A stretch of DNA of 64,000 bases, from contig NZ_JHVJ01000004.1 in the NCBI RefSeq assembly GCF_000620085.1, positions 62,001 through 126,000 of the forward strand, given 5' to 3'. The stretch's first letter is position 1, and each line of letters starts with the position of its first letter. The position numbers and the translations under genes are program-made. The notes beneath the pieces were generated by a model. It made no database searches. It was not told where the DNA came from and saw only the letters and a program-made list of their open reading frames with translations. This document shows positions 38,815 to 48,174 of the stretch, in pieces. The stretch is from Marinobacterium jannaschii DSM 6295 (GTDB taxonomy: Bacteria; Pseudomonadota; Gammaproteobacteria; Pseudomonadales; Balneatricaceae).

Positions 38815-41085
38815 ATGCAGCAAGATCTGTTGGTAACGAAGAGGGATGGTCGTCGCGAAAATATTGACCTGGAAAAAATTCACCGGGTTGTCATCTGGGC
38901 CGCAGACGGGCTGGATGCGGTTTCACCGTCCGAAGTGGAGCTTAAAGCTCACCTGCAGTTTTACGAAGGAATCAGAACCTCCGATATCCATGAGACGCTG
39001 ATTAAATCTGCTGCCGACCTTATTTCTGAGGAAGCGCCTGACTACCAGTATCTGGCTGCCCGTCTGGCGATCTTCCACCTGCGTAAGCGCGCCTTCGGTA
39101 CCTTCGAGCCGCCTCGCCTGTATGACCATGTCGGTAAAATGGTGTCGCAGGGCCGTTACGACAACCACCTGCTGGAAGACTACAGCGAAGCCGAGTGGGA
39201 TGAGCTGAACGGCTATCTCGATCACAATCGCGATATGAACTTCTCCTATGCTGCGGTTAAGCAGCTGGAAGGCAAGTATCTGGTTCAGAACCGTGTCACC
39301 GGTGAAGTGTACGAGAGCCCGCAGATTCTCTATATGCTGGTATCCGCCTGCCTGTTTGCCAGCTATGACAAGGCCTCCCGGCTGGAATACGTCAAGCGCT
39401 TCTATGATGCCTGCTCGCTGTTTAAGCTGTCGCTGCCGACGCCGATCATGGCCGGTGTGCGCACGCCAACCCGTCAGTTCAGCTCCTGCGTGCTGATTGA
39501 AACCGATGACAGCCTGGACTCGATCAATGCCACTGCGGCATCCATCGTGAAATACGTATCCCAGCGCGCCGGTATCGGTATCAACGCAGGCCGTATCCGG
39601 GCCCTGGGTAGCCCGATCCGTAACGGTGAGGCTTTCCACACCGGTTGTATCCCGTTCTACAAGCACTTCCAGACAGCGGTTAAGTCCTGCTCGCAGGGTG
39701 GTGTGCGTGGCGGTGCCGCGACACTGTTCTACCCATTGTGGCACCTGGAAGTTGAATCCCTGCTGGTATTGAAGAACAACCGTGGTGTCGAAGAGAACCG
39801 CGTGCGTCACATCGACTACGGCGTCCAGCTGAATAAGATGATGTATACCCGCCTGATCAAAGGTGGCGATATTACCCTGTTCAGCCCGCATGAAGTGCCG
39901 GGCCTGTACGATGCGTTCTTTGCCGATCAGGATGAGTTTGAGCGCCTGTACCTGAAGTACGAGCAGGATGACAGCATCCGCAAGAAGACGATTAAGGCGG
40001 TAGAGCTGTTTGGTCTGCTGGCAGCGGAGCGTGCCCAGACCGGTCGTATCTATATCCAGAACGTCGATCACTGTAATACCCACAGCCCGTTCGATCCGGC
40101 TGTCGCACCGGTGAAGCAGTCCAACCTCTGTCTGGAGATTGCCCTGCCGACCAAGCCGCTGAAGGATGTCAACGATCCGGATGGCGAGATCGCGCTCTGC
40201 ACCCTGTCTGCCTTTAACCTCGGTGCACTGGAAAATCTGGATGAGCTGGAAAACCTGGCTGACCTGATCGTACGTGCACTGGATAGCCTGCTGGATTATC
40301 AGGACTATCCGATTCCGGCCGCCTACAACGCTACGATGGCGCGTCGTACCCTGGGTGTCGGCGTGACTAACTTTGCCTACTACCTGGCGAAGAACGGTGT
40401 GCGTTACTCCGATGGCTCAGCCAATGGCCTGGTGCACCGGACCTTTGAATCGATTCAGTATTACCTGCTGAAAGCCTCCAACCAGCTGGCGAAAGAGCGT
40501 GGTGCTTGTCCGAAGTTTGACGAAACCACCTACGCTAAGGGCCTGCTGCCGATCGACACTTATAAGCGCGATCTGGATGATGTCTGTGCTGAACCGCTGC
40601 ATCACTTCTGGGAAACCCTGCGCGAAGATATCCGTGAATTCGGCCTGCGCAACAGTACCCTGACGGCGCTGATGCCATGTGAGACCTCCTCTCAGATCAC
40701 CAACTCCACCAACGGTATCGAGCCGCCACGTGGCTTCGTTTCGGTGAAGGCGAGCAAGGACGGTATCATGAAGCAGGTGGTGCCGGACTACACTGAACTG
40801 AAAGCGCAGTACGAACTGTTGTGGGATATCCCGAATAACAGCGGTTACCTGCAGCTGGTCGGTATCATGCAGAAGTTTGTCGATCAGGCGATCTCTGCCA
40901 ATACCAACTACGATCCAGGTAAGTTCCCGGGTGATAAGGTTCCGATGAAAACCCTGCTGCAGGACCTGTTGTCCTCCTACAAGCTAGGCCTCAAGACACT
41001 GTACTACCACAATACCCGTGATGGTGCATCCGACAAGCAGGATGATCTGGGCGGTGGCTGCGAAGGCGGTGCCTGCAAGCTCTGA
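38815..41085 (+). CDS. nrdA: Ribonucleoside-diphosphate reductase, alpha subunit (class Ia)
   Basis: Large catalytic subunit making dNDPs. The N-terminal ATP-cone (LLVTKRDGRRENIDLEKIHR), active-site cysteines in QFSSCVLIETDDS, SNLCLEIALP and ALCTLSAFN, and the redox-active C-terminal pair (GGCEGGACKL) are all present. I start at the ATG giving MQQDLLVTKRDG to match E. coli NrdA; an ATG three codons earlier is possible. 756 aa, family about 760. First gene of nrdA-nrdB-yfaE. Confidence 0.96.
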   Translation: MQQDLLVTKRDGRRENIDLEKIHRVVIWAADGLDAVSPSEVELKAHLQFYEGIRTSDIHETLIKSAADLISEEAPDYQYLAARLAIFHLRKRAFGTFEPPRLYDHVGKMVSQGRYDNHLLEDYSEAEWDELNGYLDHNRDMNFSYAAVKQLEGKYLVQNRVTGEVYESPQILYMLVSACLFASYDKASRLEYVKRFYDACSLFKLSLPTPIMAGVRTPTRQFSSCVLIETDDSLDSINATAASIVKYVSQRAGIGINAGRIRALGSPIRNGEAFHTGCIPFYKHFQTAVKSCSQGGVRGGAATLFYPLWHLEVESLLVLKNNRGVEENRVRHIDYGVQLNKMMYTRLIKGGDITLFSPHEVPGLYDAFFADQDEFERLYLKYEQDDSIRKKTIKAVELFGLLAAERAQTGRIYIQNVDHCNTHSPFDPAVAPVKQSNLCLEIALPTKPLKDVNDPDGEIALCTLSAFNLGALENLDELENLADLIVRALDSLLDYQDYPIPAAYNATMARRTLGVGVTNFAYYLAKNGVRYSDGSANGLVHRTFESIQYYLLKASNQLAKERGACPKFDETTYAKGLLPIDTYKRDLDDVCAEPLHHFWETLREDIREFGLRNSTLTALMPCETSSQITNSTNGIEPPRGFVSVKASKDGIMKQVVPDYTELKAQYELLWDIPNNSGYLQLVGIMQKFVDQAISANTNYDPGKFPGDKVPMKTLLQDLLSSYKLGLKTLYYHNTRDGASDKQDDLGGGCEGGACKL

Positions 41086-41171
41086 TCCACTTCGGATCAT
41101 TCTGAATACGCGGCTGCCGATCCCGGCAGCCGTGATAGCAACTCTCTTATATAGCGGTAATTACCAGCGTC

Positions 41172-42302
41172 ATGACGTACACCACGTTTAGTCACAGCAC
41201 CCACGATGCGACCAAAGAGCCAATGTTTTTTGGCCGTCACGTTAACGTTGCCCGTTACGACAAGCAGAAATACCCGATTTTTGAAAAGCTGATTGAGAAG
41301 CAGCTGTCCTTCTTCTGGCGTCCGGAAGAGGTGGACCTGAGCACTGACCGCAAAGACTTTGCCCAGATGCCGGAACATGAGAAGCATATCTTTCTCAGTA
41401 ACCTGAAATACCAGACGCTGCTGGACTCTGTGCAGGGACGTTCGCCAAACGTTGCCTTCCTGCCGGTGGTCTCCCTGCCGGAGCTGGAGACCTGGTTTGA
41501 GACCTGGGCCTTCAGTGAGACGATTCACAGCCGTTCTTATACCCATATCATCCGTAATATCATCACTGAACCGTCCGAAGTGTTTGATCAGATCGTGACT
41601 AACGAAGAGATCATCAAGCGGGCGGACGCAGTGACTTCACTGTACGACCAGTTTATTGCGCTGGTGAACGTCTACACCATACATGGTGAAGGTATCCATA
41701 CCGTGGATGGTAAGGTCTATGACACGACCATGCGCAACCTGAAGACCAAGCTCTACCTGACGCTGGTGTCGGTCAACGTACTGGAAGCGATCCGTTTCTA
41801 TGTCAGCTTTGCCTGCTCCTTCGCCTTTGCTGAACGCGCGATCATGGAAGGCAATGCCAAGATCATCAAGCTGATCGCCCGTGATGAGGCGCTGCACCTG
41901 ACCGGTACTCAGCATATGCTGAATATCATGGCCTCCGGCAGCGATGACCCAGAGATGAAGGAGATTGCTGCGGCCTGCAAGGATGATGTGATCCGCATCT
42001 TCCGCGAAGCAGCGCAGCAGGAGAAGGACTGGGCGCACTATCTGTTCAGCGAAGGCTCTATGATCGGTCTGAATGCCCAGATCCTGAGCGATTACGTTGA
42101 GTACATCACCAACGTCCGTATCAAGGCGCTGGGCTTCGATGAGATTTTCCCGAGCCGTCAGAATCCGCTGCCATGGATGAATGCATGGCTGGTGAGTGAC
42201 AATGTTCAGGTAGCACCGCAGGAAGCGGAAATCAGCTCTTATCTGGTTGGTCAGATCGACAACGAGGTGGACGAGTCTGATTTCGACGGGTTTGATCTAT
42301 AA
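41172..42302 (+). CDS. nrdB: Ribonucleoside-diphosphate reductase, beta subunit (class Ia)
   Basis: Supplies the tyrosyl radical to NrdA. Diiron ligands and the radical Tyr are in the [17 protein letters not shown] block (Tyr of HSRSYTHI is E. coli Tyr122) and in [13 protein letters not shown]. The C-terminal tail DFDGFDL is the NrdA-docking peptide. 376 aa as in E. coli. An 86-bp gap separates it from nrdA. Confidence 0.96.
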   Translation: MTYTTFSHSTHDATKEPMFFGRHVNVARYDKQKYPIFEKLIEKQLSFFWRPEEVDLSTDRKDFAQMPEHEKHIFLSNLKYQTLLDSVQGRSPNVAFLPVVSLPELETWFETWAFSETIHSRSYTHIIRNIITEPSEVFDQIVTNEEIIKRADAVTSLYDQFIALVNVYTIHGEGIHTVDGKVYDTTMRNLKTKLYLTLVSVNVLEAIRFYVSFACSFAFAERAIMEGNAKIIKLIARDEALHLTGTQHMLNIMASGSDDPEMKEIAAACKDDVIRIFREAAQQEKDWAHYLFSEGSMIGLNAQILSDYVEYITNVRIKALGFDEIFPSRQNPLPWMNAWLVSDNVQVAPQEAEISSYLVGQIDNEVDESDFDGFDL

Positions 42303-42317
42303 AAGGAACAGCGCTGC

Positions 42318-42584
42318 ATGTCAGGTATTCCACGCGTCAAAGTCAATCTGCATCACACCTTCTACTACCAGTACGAGCCGACTCTGCTGGATGCGCTTGA
42401 GTCCCAGCAGATTCCGGCACCCTACAACTGTCGCGGCGGTTACTGTGGCTGTTGCAAAGTGCGGTTGCTGGAAGGGGAGGTGAAGTATGTACAGGATAGC
42501 CTGGTTGACCTGGCCGATGACGAGATACTGACCTGCTGTTGTATCCCGCAAAGCCATATAGAGATTGAGATTCCCGAAGACTGA
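42318..42584 (+). CDS. yfaE: YfaE-type 2Fe-2S ferredoxin for ribonucleotide reductase maintenance
   Basis: An 88-residue plant-type ferredoxin with cluster motif CRGGYCGCC and a downstream Cys in LTCCCIP. In E. coli YfaE reduces the NrdB diiron centre to maintain the radical. Position 15 bp after nrdB and the AAGGAA site support co-expression. A terminator closes the operon. Confidence 0.92.
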   Translation: MSGIPRVKVNLHHTFYYQYEPTLLDALESQQIPAPYNCRGGYCGCCKVRLLEGEVKYVQDSLVDLADDEILTCCCIPQSHIEIEIPED

Positions 42585-42605
42585 ACAGCTGTGAGTATTC
42601 CTATA

Positions 42606-42634
42606 AACCTCCCTTGAAAAAGGGAGGTTTTTTT
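42606..42634 (+). terminator. Terminator of the nrd operon
   Basis: Stem CCTCCCTT/AAGGGAGG with GAAA-type loop followed by seven T, 20 bp past yfaE. Confidence 0.92.
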
Positions 42635-42980
42635 GTGCCTGGCTATTTCTTTTGCACAGTAAATACCGCCTTGCAGCGTTACTGAGTACTAACCCAGTCA
42701 TTTTCCTGATTCCAGCCTATTGCATTGTTTAACTTATTGAAAAATAAAGACTAAATTGTGTCTGTATAAATAATGAACAATTCGCTGAAGGCCCCTTTAA
42801 CAGGGCGCCTTAGCTATATACCCAAAAACTATTCACCAACTTATCCACAGAATGTGTGGGTAAGCACACCGGTTGTCATCGTTGTGCCATACTTCTAGCC
42901 GTGGGCGAAAAATCAAGCTGAATTTCGTGCCCAGGTTGAAGAATTTCCGTGATATCGCATTGTATTTTTCGGAGGCTGTG
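42635..42980 (+). other. Intergenic region with DnaA box
   Basis: A 346-bp AT-rich region upstream of the cysteine synthase gene. It contains one perfect DnaA box TTATCCACA at 42841-42849. No gene is recognised. Confidence 0.45.
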
Positions 42981-43979
42981 ATGACCGCCAATCCTGCACT
43001 GATCGAGCTGATCGGTAATACGCCACTGCTGCATCTTGACCGCCTGTCTGAGCAGACCGGCTGCCATATTCTGGGGAAGGCTGAGTTTATGAATCCGGGC
43101 GGCTCGGTGAAAGACCGTACCGCCTGGGGGATTGTCCGCGATGCCATCGCCGGAGGGCAGCTGGCGCCCGGTGGACGTATCGTCGAAGGGACGGCCGGTA
43201 ACACCGGTATCGGCCTGACATTGGTGGCGAATGCACTGGGTTACCGCTGCACTATCGTGATGCCTGACACCCAGAGTCAGGAGAAGATCGATATGCTGCG
43301 CCTCTATGGTGCCGAACTGGTCCTGGTGCCTGCCGTGCCCTATGCCGATGAAAACCACTACACCAAGGTTTCACAGCGGCTGGCGGAAGAGTACAGCAGT
43401 CAGGAGTCCGGGAACGTGATCTGGGCAAATCAGTTTGATAACGTCGCCAACCGGCAGATCCACTATGAAACCACCGGCCATGAAATCTGGCATCAGACCG
43501 GCGGGCTGGTAGATGCCTTCTGCTGTGCTGTGGGCACCGGCGGCACGTTGGCCGGTGTGGCGCAGGCGTTGCGGGAGAAGCATCCGCAGACAAAGATCTT
43601 TCTGAGTGACCCGGTGGGGGCATCACTCTATCGTTATTACACCGAAGGCTCGCTGAAAGCCGAAGGCAGTTCAGTAATGGAGGGTATCGGTCAGAGCCGG
43701 GTAACGGCCAACCTTGAGGGGCTGGAGGTCGACGGTGCCTTTGAAATACCGGATGAGGAAGCGCTGCCCTATGTCTTTGATCTGCTGCAGAAGGATGGTT
43801 TCTGCCTGGGCGGCTCCAGCGGGATCAATATTGCGGGGGCGGTGAGGGTGGCACAACAGCTTGGCCCGGGCCATACCATTGTGACGGTACTCTGTGATCA
43901 GGGGAATCGTTATCAGAGTAAGCTGTTTAACCCGGCCTTCCTTAAAATCAAGGGGTTACCTGAGCCGGGCTGGTTGTAG
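42981..43979 (+). CDS. Cysteine synthase family PLP enzyme (second CysK/CysM relative)
   Basis: A 332-residue fold-type II PLP enzyme. PLP Lys is in NPGGSVKDRTAWG, the substrate loop is GTAGNTGIGL, and the phosphate loop is GTGGTLAG. It differs from the CysK at 27908 (for example the QDKxxQxQEKxDMLR-like TQSQEKIDMLRLYG stretch), forming the distinct subgroup usually annotated as cysteine synthase A. It could use sulfide or another nucleophile. GGAGG is five bases before the ATG; an upstream in-frame ATG at 42873 lacks support. Confidence 0.85.
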   Translation: MTANPALIELIGNTPLLHLDRLSEQTGCHILGKAEFMNPGGSVKDRTAWGIVRDAIAGGQLAPGGRIVEGTAGNTGIGLTLVANALGYRCTIVMPDTQSQEKIDMLRLYGAELVLVPAVPYADENHYTKVSQRLAEEYSSQESGNVIWANQFDNVANRQIHYETTGHEIWHQTGGLVDAFCCAVGTGGTLAGVAQALREKHPQTKIFLSDPVGASLYRYYTEGSLKAEGSSVMEGIGQSRVTANLEGLEVDGAFEIPDEEALPYVFDLLQKDGFCLGGSSGINIAGAVRVAQQLGPGHTIVTVLCDQGNRYQSKLFNPAFLKIKGLPEPGWL

Positions 43980-44312
43980 TGGATAACTATTGACCAGGGG
44001 TGTTGTTTGTTGTCGCTGGCGGGGGTCAGACCAGTAGGGCTGAAATACATAATTATTCTTGACTATTAGATGACAGTCAGTGTGGATAGATCGCGCTAAC
44101 TTAGCAAAATCAGCAAGATAGATTGTTGTTTGCAAAATAACCAAATTAAGCTACACCCAGCTGTCGCGGGGGCTTTGTGACACCGGATGATGTTTATCAC
44201 CAGAGTTATTCACAGATTTTGGGGGTAACTGTGTTCAGGCCTAAAGCGGCGACCTCCGGGGATTACATCCCTGCAGCCACAGGGCTGGAGGTCGCCTGAA
44301 AGCGGTCAGGTT
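43980..44312. other. Intergenic region with DnaA-box-like 9-mers
   Basis: 333 bp between convergent genes. It holds TTATTCACA (44206-44214, consensus DnaA box), TGTGGATAG (44081-44089) and AGTGGATAA (43978-43986), the latter two one base off consensus. No gene seen. Confidence 0.45.
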
Positions 44313-44963
44313 TTACCAGTTCAGCTGTTGCCAGCCTCGCGCAGTGGCATGCCGGGTGAGTTGGCTGTCGGGGTTGGTTGCCACAGGTACGTCAACCATC
44401 TCCAGCAATGGCAGGTCATTATGTGAGTCTGAGTAGAAGCGGGAGCCTGCCAGGGTTGCCTGATGCTGTTCCAGCCAGCGCTGCAGTCGCAGGACTTTTC
44501 CCTCCCTGAAGGTCATCACATCGCGCGTGCGGCCTGTGTGGATACCCTGCTCAAATTCCATCAGCACGGAAAGCTGCTGCTCGACTCCGAGGCGGCGGGC
44601 GATGGGATCAACCAGTTGCTCTGCCGAGGCAGAGATAATCATGATCTGATAGCCGTCGTTCTTCAGGTCCTTCAGCAGCTGGCGGGCCTGGGGATAGATA
44701 ATTGGCTCGATCACCTGATCGACAAAGGGCTCCACCATCTGCTGTATCTGTGACCATTTCTTACCTTTAAAGGGGCTCAGGTGGAATGCCATATAGGATT
44801 CCATATCGAGCAGGCCGGCATGGTAGGCATCCTGCAGGGCTTTATCCGTCTTGAGAAAATCGGGATCGTCGGTCAGGCCCTGATCGACCATATAGTGGTG
44901 CCAGAGGGAGGAGCAGTCGCCTTTCAGCAGGGTGTCGTCGAGATCAAACAGCGCGAGGGGCAT
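44313..44963 (-). CDS. HAD-IB family phosphatase
   Basis: A 216-residue HAD hydrolase (phosphoserine phosphatase-like, subfamily IB). Nucleophile motif LFDLDDTLL (Asp7, Asp9), motif II in MIISASAEQL, the late DSHNDLPLLE motif with acidic residues. Substrate unknown. AGGA is seven bases before the chosen ATG; a start five codons upstream lacks one. Confidence 0.8.
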   Translation of the reverse strand: MPLALFDLDDTLLKGDCSSLWHHYMVDQGLTDDPDFLKTDKALQDAYHAGLLDMESYMAFHLSPFKGKKWSQIQQMVEPFVDQVIEPIIYPQARQLLKDLKNDGYQIMIISASAEQLVDPIARRLGVEQQLSVLMEFEQGIHTGRTRDVMTFREGKVLRLQRWLEQHQATLAGSRFYSDSHNDLPLLEMVDVPVATNPDSQLTRHATARGWQQLNW

Positions 44964-45323
44964 AAAAAATCCTGTCACAAATTCCTGTCACTTACGGGTG
45001 CAGTGGTAAGGCTGCGAATCCGTAATCTTTGAAAGTTGCCCAGTCTGTCTGTTGAGTGTTGCTGATTGATTGCAGGATTTTGCCACGCACGCCGGACATC
45101 GGTTGTTAGTAAAAGTAATTCCGGACAGTTGTCTGCTAATGCCAGGTAAAAGTGGCTAAAGCATCGGTAAATTACCTTCTAAGGCCGATATATGGCAGGG
45201 AAATGCAGTGAAGGTGCTTGTGATCGTTTTCTTGCCCTGAGCCACCGGGAATCTGGTGATAGGGTTGGTGTGTAGCGGGATTAGAAATTCTGGGGGCATG
45301 AGGCCCCCAGAACAGGTGACTGA
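44964..45323. other. 360-bp intergenic region
   Basis: Between the HAD start and the cysG end. Apart from the cysG terminator near its right edge I recognise nothing. Confidence 0.4.
45288..45312 (-). terminator. Terminator of cysG
   Basis: Ten-base stem TTCTGGGGGC/GCCCCCAGAA with five-base loop, 11 bp beyond the cysG stop; on the minus strand it is followed by a modest T-rich run. Confidence 0.75.
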
Positions 45324-46754
45324 TCAGGCCTCGGGTTGTTGAATCAGGCTGTGGTTGCCCTCACTCAGCAGCTGCTCGCCAAACCAGGCCAGATCCTGAT
45401 GCAGCCCGACCACTTCACCGACAATGATCAGGGCGGGTGCCGGGAGCTGTGCTTCGGCCTGACGTTCGGCCAGGTTTGCCAGGGTTCCGGTTAATACCTG
45501 CTGATCGGCACGGGTGCCGCGGCTGACAATTGCCGCCGGGGTGCTGGCAGGCTTGCCGTGTTTGATCAGCTGCTCAGACAGGCATGGCAGGCTGTGCAGG
45601 CCCATGTAGAAGACAATGGTCTGGTTCGGGTGTACCAGTTCGGCGTAGTTCAGGTCGCTGGTACGGTTCTTCAGCTGGCCGGTAACAAACTTTACTGACT
45701 GGGCATAGTGGCGGTGGGTCAGCGGGATGCCGGCATAGGTGGAGCAGGCACTGGCTGCGGTAATACCCGGCACCACCTGGAACGCAATGCCGTGTTCTTT
45801 GAGCTTCTCCAGCTCTTCGCCGCCCCGGCCAAAGATAAAGGGGTCGCCTCCTTTCAGACGCACCACGCGCTTGCCCTGCAGGGCGTGCTGCACCAGCAGT
45901 TCGTTGATCCCTTCCTGTGGCACGCTGTGGTTGTCACGTTGTTTGCCGACAAACACCATATCGGCATCGCGGCGGCAGAGATCCAGCACCTGGGGAGAAA
46001 CCAGGGCGTCGTAGAGCACCACGTCAGCCTGTTGCATCAGGCGCAGCGCCTTAAAGGTCAGCAGCTCCGGGTCGCCGGGACCGGCACCGACCAGATAGAC
46101 CTCGCCGACCTGCTTTTCCGGGTCCTGATGATTCAGTTTTTCCTGCAGCAACTGCTCTGCATCCTCAACACGCCCTGAGAGGACTTTTTCGGCTACCTGG
46201 CCCTGGATGACGTGCTCCCAGAACATGCGTCGCTGGTCGACCGTGCTGAAGCGTGCCTTAACCTTGTTACGGAAGCGGCCGACCAGCTGGCCCAGGGTGC
46301 TGTAGCCGTTGGGGATAATACTCTCCAGCTTGGCGCGCAACATGCGGGCCAGGACCGGGGCTTTGCCGCCGGAGGAGATGCCGATGACGATCGGAGAACG
46401 GTCGACGATGGCCGGGAAGATAAAGGTACAGAGCGCCGGGCTATCGACCACATTGATCGCGATATGGCGCTCAGTGGCATCGAAGTGGATACGCTTATGT
46501 AGCTCATCGTCATCGGTGGCGGCAACTACCAGCAGTTTCTCATCCAGCAGGCCGGGGTGGTATTCACCAATCAGCGCCTGGCCGTTGTGCTGGTCCAGCA
46601 GCTGTTTCAGTTCCGTGTGAATCTCGTGGGCGATAACCGTCAGTGTGGCGCCGGAGCGAACGAGCAAACGGGCTTTACGCAGGGCGATATTGCCGCCGCC
46701 GACCAGTAATACCGGTTTGTCTTTGATATCAAAAAAGAGTGGTAAATAATCCAC
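45324..46754 (-). CDS. cysG: Siroheme synthase (multifunctional)
   Basis: Makes siroheme for the sulfite reductase encoded 1.4 kb away. N-terminal NAD-dependent precorrin-2 dehydrogenase/ferrochelatase domain ([13 protein letters not shown]) and C-terminal SAM-dependent uroporphyrinogen-III methyltransferase ([46 protein letters not shown]). 476 aa as expected. Starts at GTG with AGGAGAT seven bases upstream. Confidence 0.95.
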   Translation of the reverse strand: MDYLPLFFDIKDKPVLLVGGGNIALRKARLLVRSGATLTVIAHEIHTELKQLLDQHNGQALIGEYHPGLLDEKLLVVAATDDDELHKRIHFDATERHIAINVVDSPALCTFIFPAIVDRSPIVIGISSGGKAPVLARMLRAKLESIIPNGYSTLGQLVGRFRNKVKARFSTVDQRRMFWEHVIQGQVAEKVLSGRVEDAEQLLQEKLNHQDPEKQVGEVYLVGAGPGDPELLTFKALRLMQQADVVLYDALVSPQVLDLCRRDADMVFVGKQRDNHSVPQEGINELLVQHALQGKRVVRLKGGDPFIFGRGGEELEKLKEHGIAFQVVPGITAASACSTYAGIPLTHRHYAQSVKFVTGQLKNRTSDLNYAELVHPNQTIVFYMGLHSLPCLSEQLIKHGKPASTPAAIVSRGTRADQQVLTGTLANLAERQAEAQLPAPALIIVGEVVGLHQDLAWFGEQLLSEGNHSLIQQPEA

Positions 46755-46998
46755 AGCGTATCTCCTGCCGTACTGATAATGCCAATAGGCATAAGTTTAT
46801 CAGGGAATAGCCTGCCAAGTCCCCTTGGCTGCGGGCCGGGTGGCAGAGTGGCAGAAGCGGTGAGGAAACGGGCGTTCTGTGCTCAAACCGGTTGGCGGCC
46901 AGGCGTATTCCCGGAAGTCTGATGGTTGAGCGCCGTTGCTCGGGATATCGCTGGCACGCAGGGCGCGTGCCAGCAGGACTCAGTGCTGAGTCAGGATA

Positions 46999-47622
46999 TT
47001 ACAGCTGAGTGTGCAGGCCGCATTCGCGGGTTTCGATCGCTTTGGTAGGATCGAAATAATCATGCTCGTTTGGCAGGTTGTGCTCTGCCAGGTAAGCATC
47101 CAGGTCAGCTTCAGTCAGGTTGTACAGAGGTGCCACTTTGATGATGCCATCTTTGCTGGCGCTGACGATATCCATGCTCTGACGGAACTCGGTCTGATCC
47201 TTACGGATGGCATTCAGCCACAGGTCCGGCTTCAGCTCTGACAGGGCGCGCTGGAATGGCTCCAGTTTCACCTGGCGGGTGAACTCCGCATGCAGTGCGT
47301 CATCCACGTCAGGAATGCCTTTCATCAGCACATTGCGGCGTGCGGCAGTCATTTCAGGGATGTAGGTCACGACATTCAGGTTCAGGTCCTGAATCAGCTT
47401 TTCAGCGAAGCGGTAGGTCGCAGAGGTGTTGTAGCCGGAGTCTACCCAGAGCACCTGAATGTCAGGCTTAACCTGAGCGGCCATATGCAGGATCACCGAC
47501 TCGTAGGGACGGAAGTTGGTGGTCACCAGCGGCTTGTCGGACTGGCTCAGGGCCCAGGCGATTATCTCTTGCGGGGTCTTATCGTTCAGCTCTGTATTGG
47601 CTGCTGTCAGATCGATGCTCAT
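46999..47622 (-). CDS. cysH: Phosphoadenylyl-sulfate (PAPS) reductase
   Basis: Thioredoxin-dependent reduction of PAPS to sulfite. Conserved blocks: LVTTNFRPYESVILHM (PP-loop-like), WVDSGYNTSATYRFAEKL, LWLNAIRKDQTEFR and the C-terminal active-site ECGLHTQL. The two CC pairs of APS reductases are absent, so it should need PAPS. 207 aa is shorter than the 244 of E. coli. AGAGAGG precedes the ATG. Confidence 0.9.
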   Translation of the reverse strand: MSIDLTAANTELNDKTPQEIIAWALSQSDKPLVTTNFRPYESVILHMAAQVKPDIQVLWVDSGYNTSATYRFAEKLIQDLNLNVVTYIPEMTAARRNVLMKGIPDVDDALHAEFTRQVKLEPFQRALSELKPDLWLNAIRKDQTEFRQSMDIVSASKDGIIKVAPLYNLTEADLDAYLAEHNLPNEHDYFDPTKAIETRECGLHTQL

Positions 47623-47642
47623 CGTTTCCTCTCTCTAATCCT

Positions 47643-47686
47643 GCACTCTGTTGAGTGCGCAAAGCCCGGTACTGAGACCGGGCTTT
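47643..47686 (-). other. Two hairpins in the DUF934-cysH spacer
   Basis: AAAGCCCGG/CCGGGCTTT (47661-47686) and GCACTC/GAGTGC (47643-47658). Neither has a T-run on the minus strand, so they are more likely stabilising or processing structures than terminators. Confidence 0.5.
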
Positions 47687-47694
47687 CGGGGTTC

Positions 47695-48174
47695 TTACCG
47701 GTGGTAAACCGGACGCGGGTCGTCGGCGGCACCCTGGTAGCGTACGCTGACCTCGGTAAAGACCGCCAGACTCTCGTCACTGTAACGCTCTTCGCTGATC
47801 TCGAAGGCGTTGAAGCCACAACGTTCCATAAAGGTCAGGCGGTCATGGGCAACATCGCCGGTCGCGCGGATCTGGCCTTCGAAACCGGCGCGTTTCAGCA
47901 GCCGGGCGAGGCTGAAGCCACGACCGTCACGGAACACCGGAAAGTCGATGGCGATCAGCTCATACTGGTTTGGGTTTTCCAGCAGGGCGTCGATATTATC
48001 GTCACCGTTGATCTGCACCGCAACGCGACCTTTGCGATCTTGCAGGCTGTCGGCGTTGGCTTCCAGCAGCGCCAGAGGCACGATAATGTCACCGCCGGTG
48101 CTGCTCAGAGTTTCTTCGTTGACCAGAGTCCAGCTGTCGTTGGCAGCCGGCTGGCGATTAATGAGCAGTGGCAT
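47695..48174 (-). CDS. DUF934 protein, sulfite reductase partner
   Basis: A 159-residue protein with the DUF934 core: NQYELIAIDFPVFRDGRGFS, ARLLKRAGFEGQIRATGDV and CGFNAFEI. It is nearly always encoded beside the siroheme nitrite/sulfite reductase and is thought to assist it. Its start overlaps the reductase end by 17 bp, with TAAGGAG inside that gene, indicating coupled translation. Confidence 0.9.
   Translation of the reverse strand: MPLLINRQPAANDSWTLVNEETLSSTGGDIIVPLALLEANADSLQDRKGRVAVQINGDDNIDALLENPNQYELIAIDFPVFRDGRGFSLARLLKRAGFEGQIRATGDVAHDRLTFMERCGFNAFEISEERYSDESLAVFTEVSVRYQGAADDPRPVYHR

Noticed and set aside
38923-40083. 386-codon leftward ORF
   Set aside because: Antisense shadow of nrdA with no recognisable domain.
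42841-44214. Replication origin suggested by DnaA boxes
   Set aside because: No dnaA, dnaN, gidA or rpmH nearby and no AT-rich unwinding repeats; only four scattered boxes.
46999-47622. CysH as an APS reductase
   Set aside because: The CC...CC iron-sulfur ligands of APS reductases are absent.
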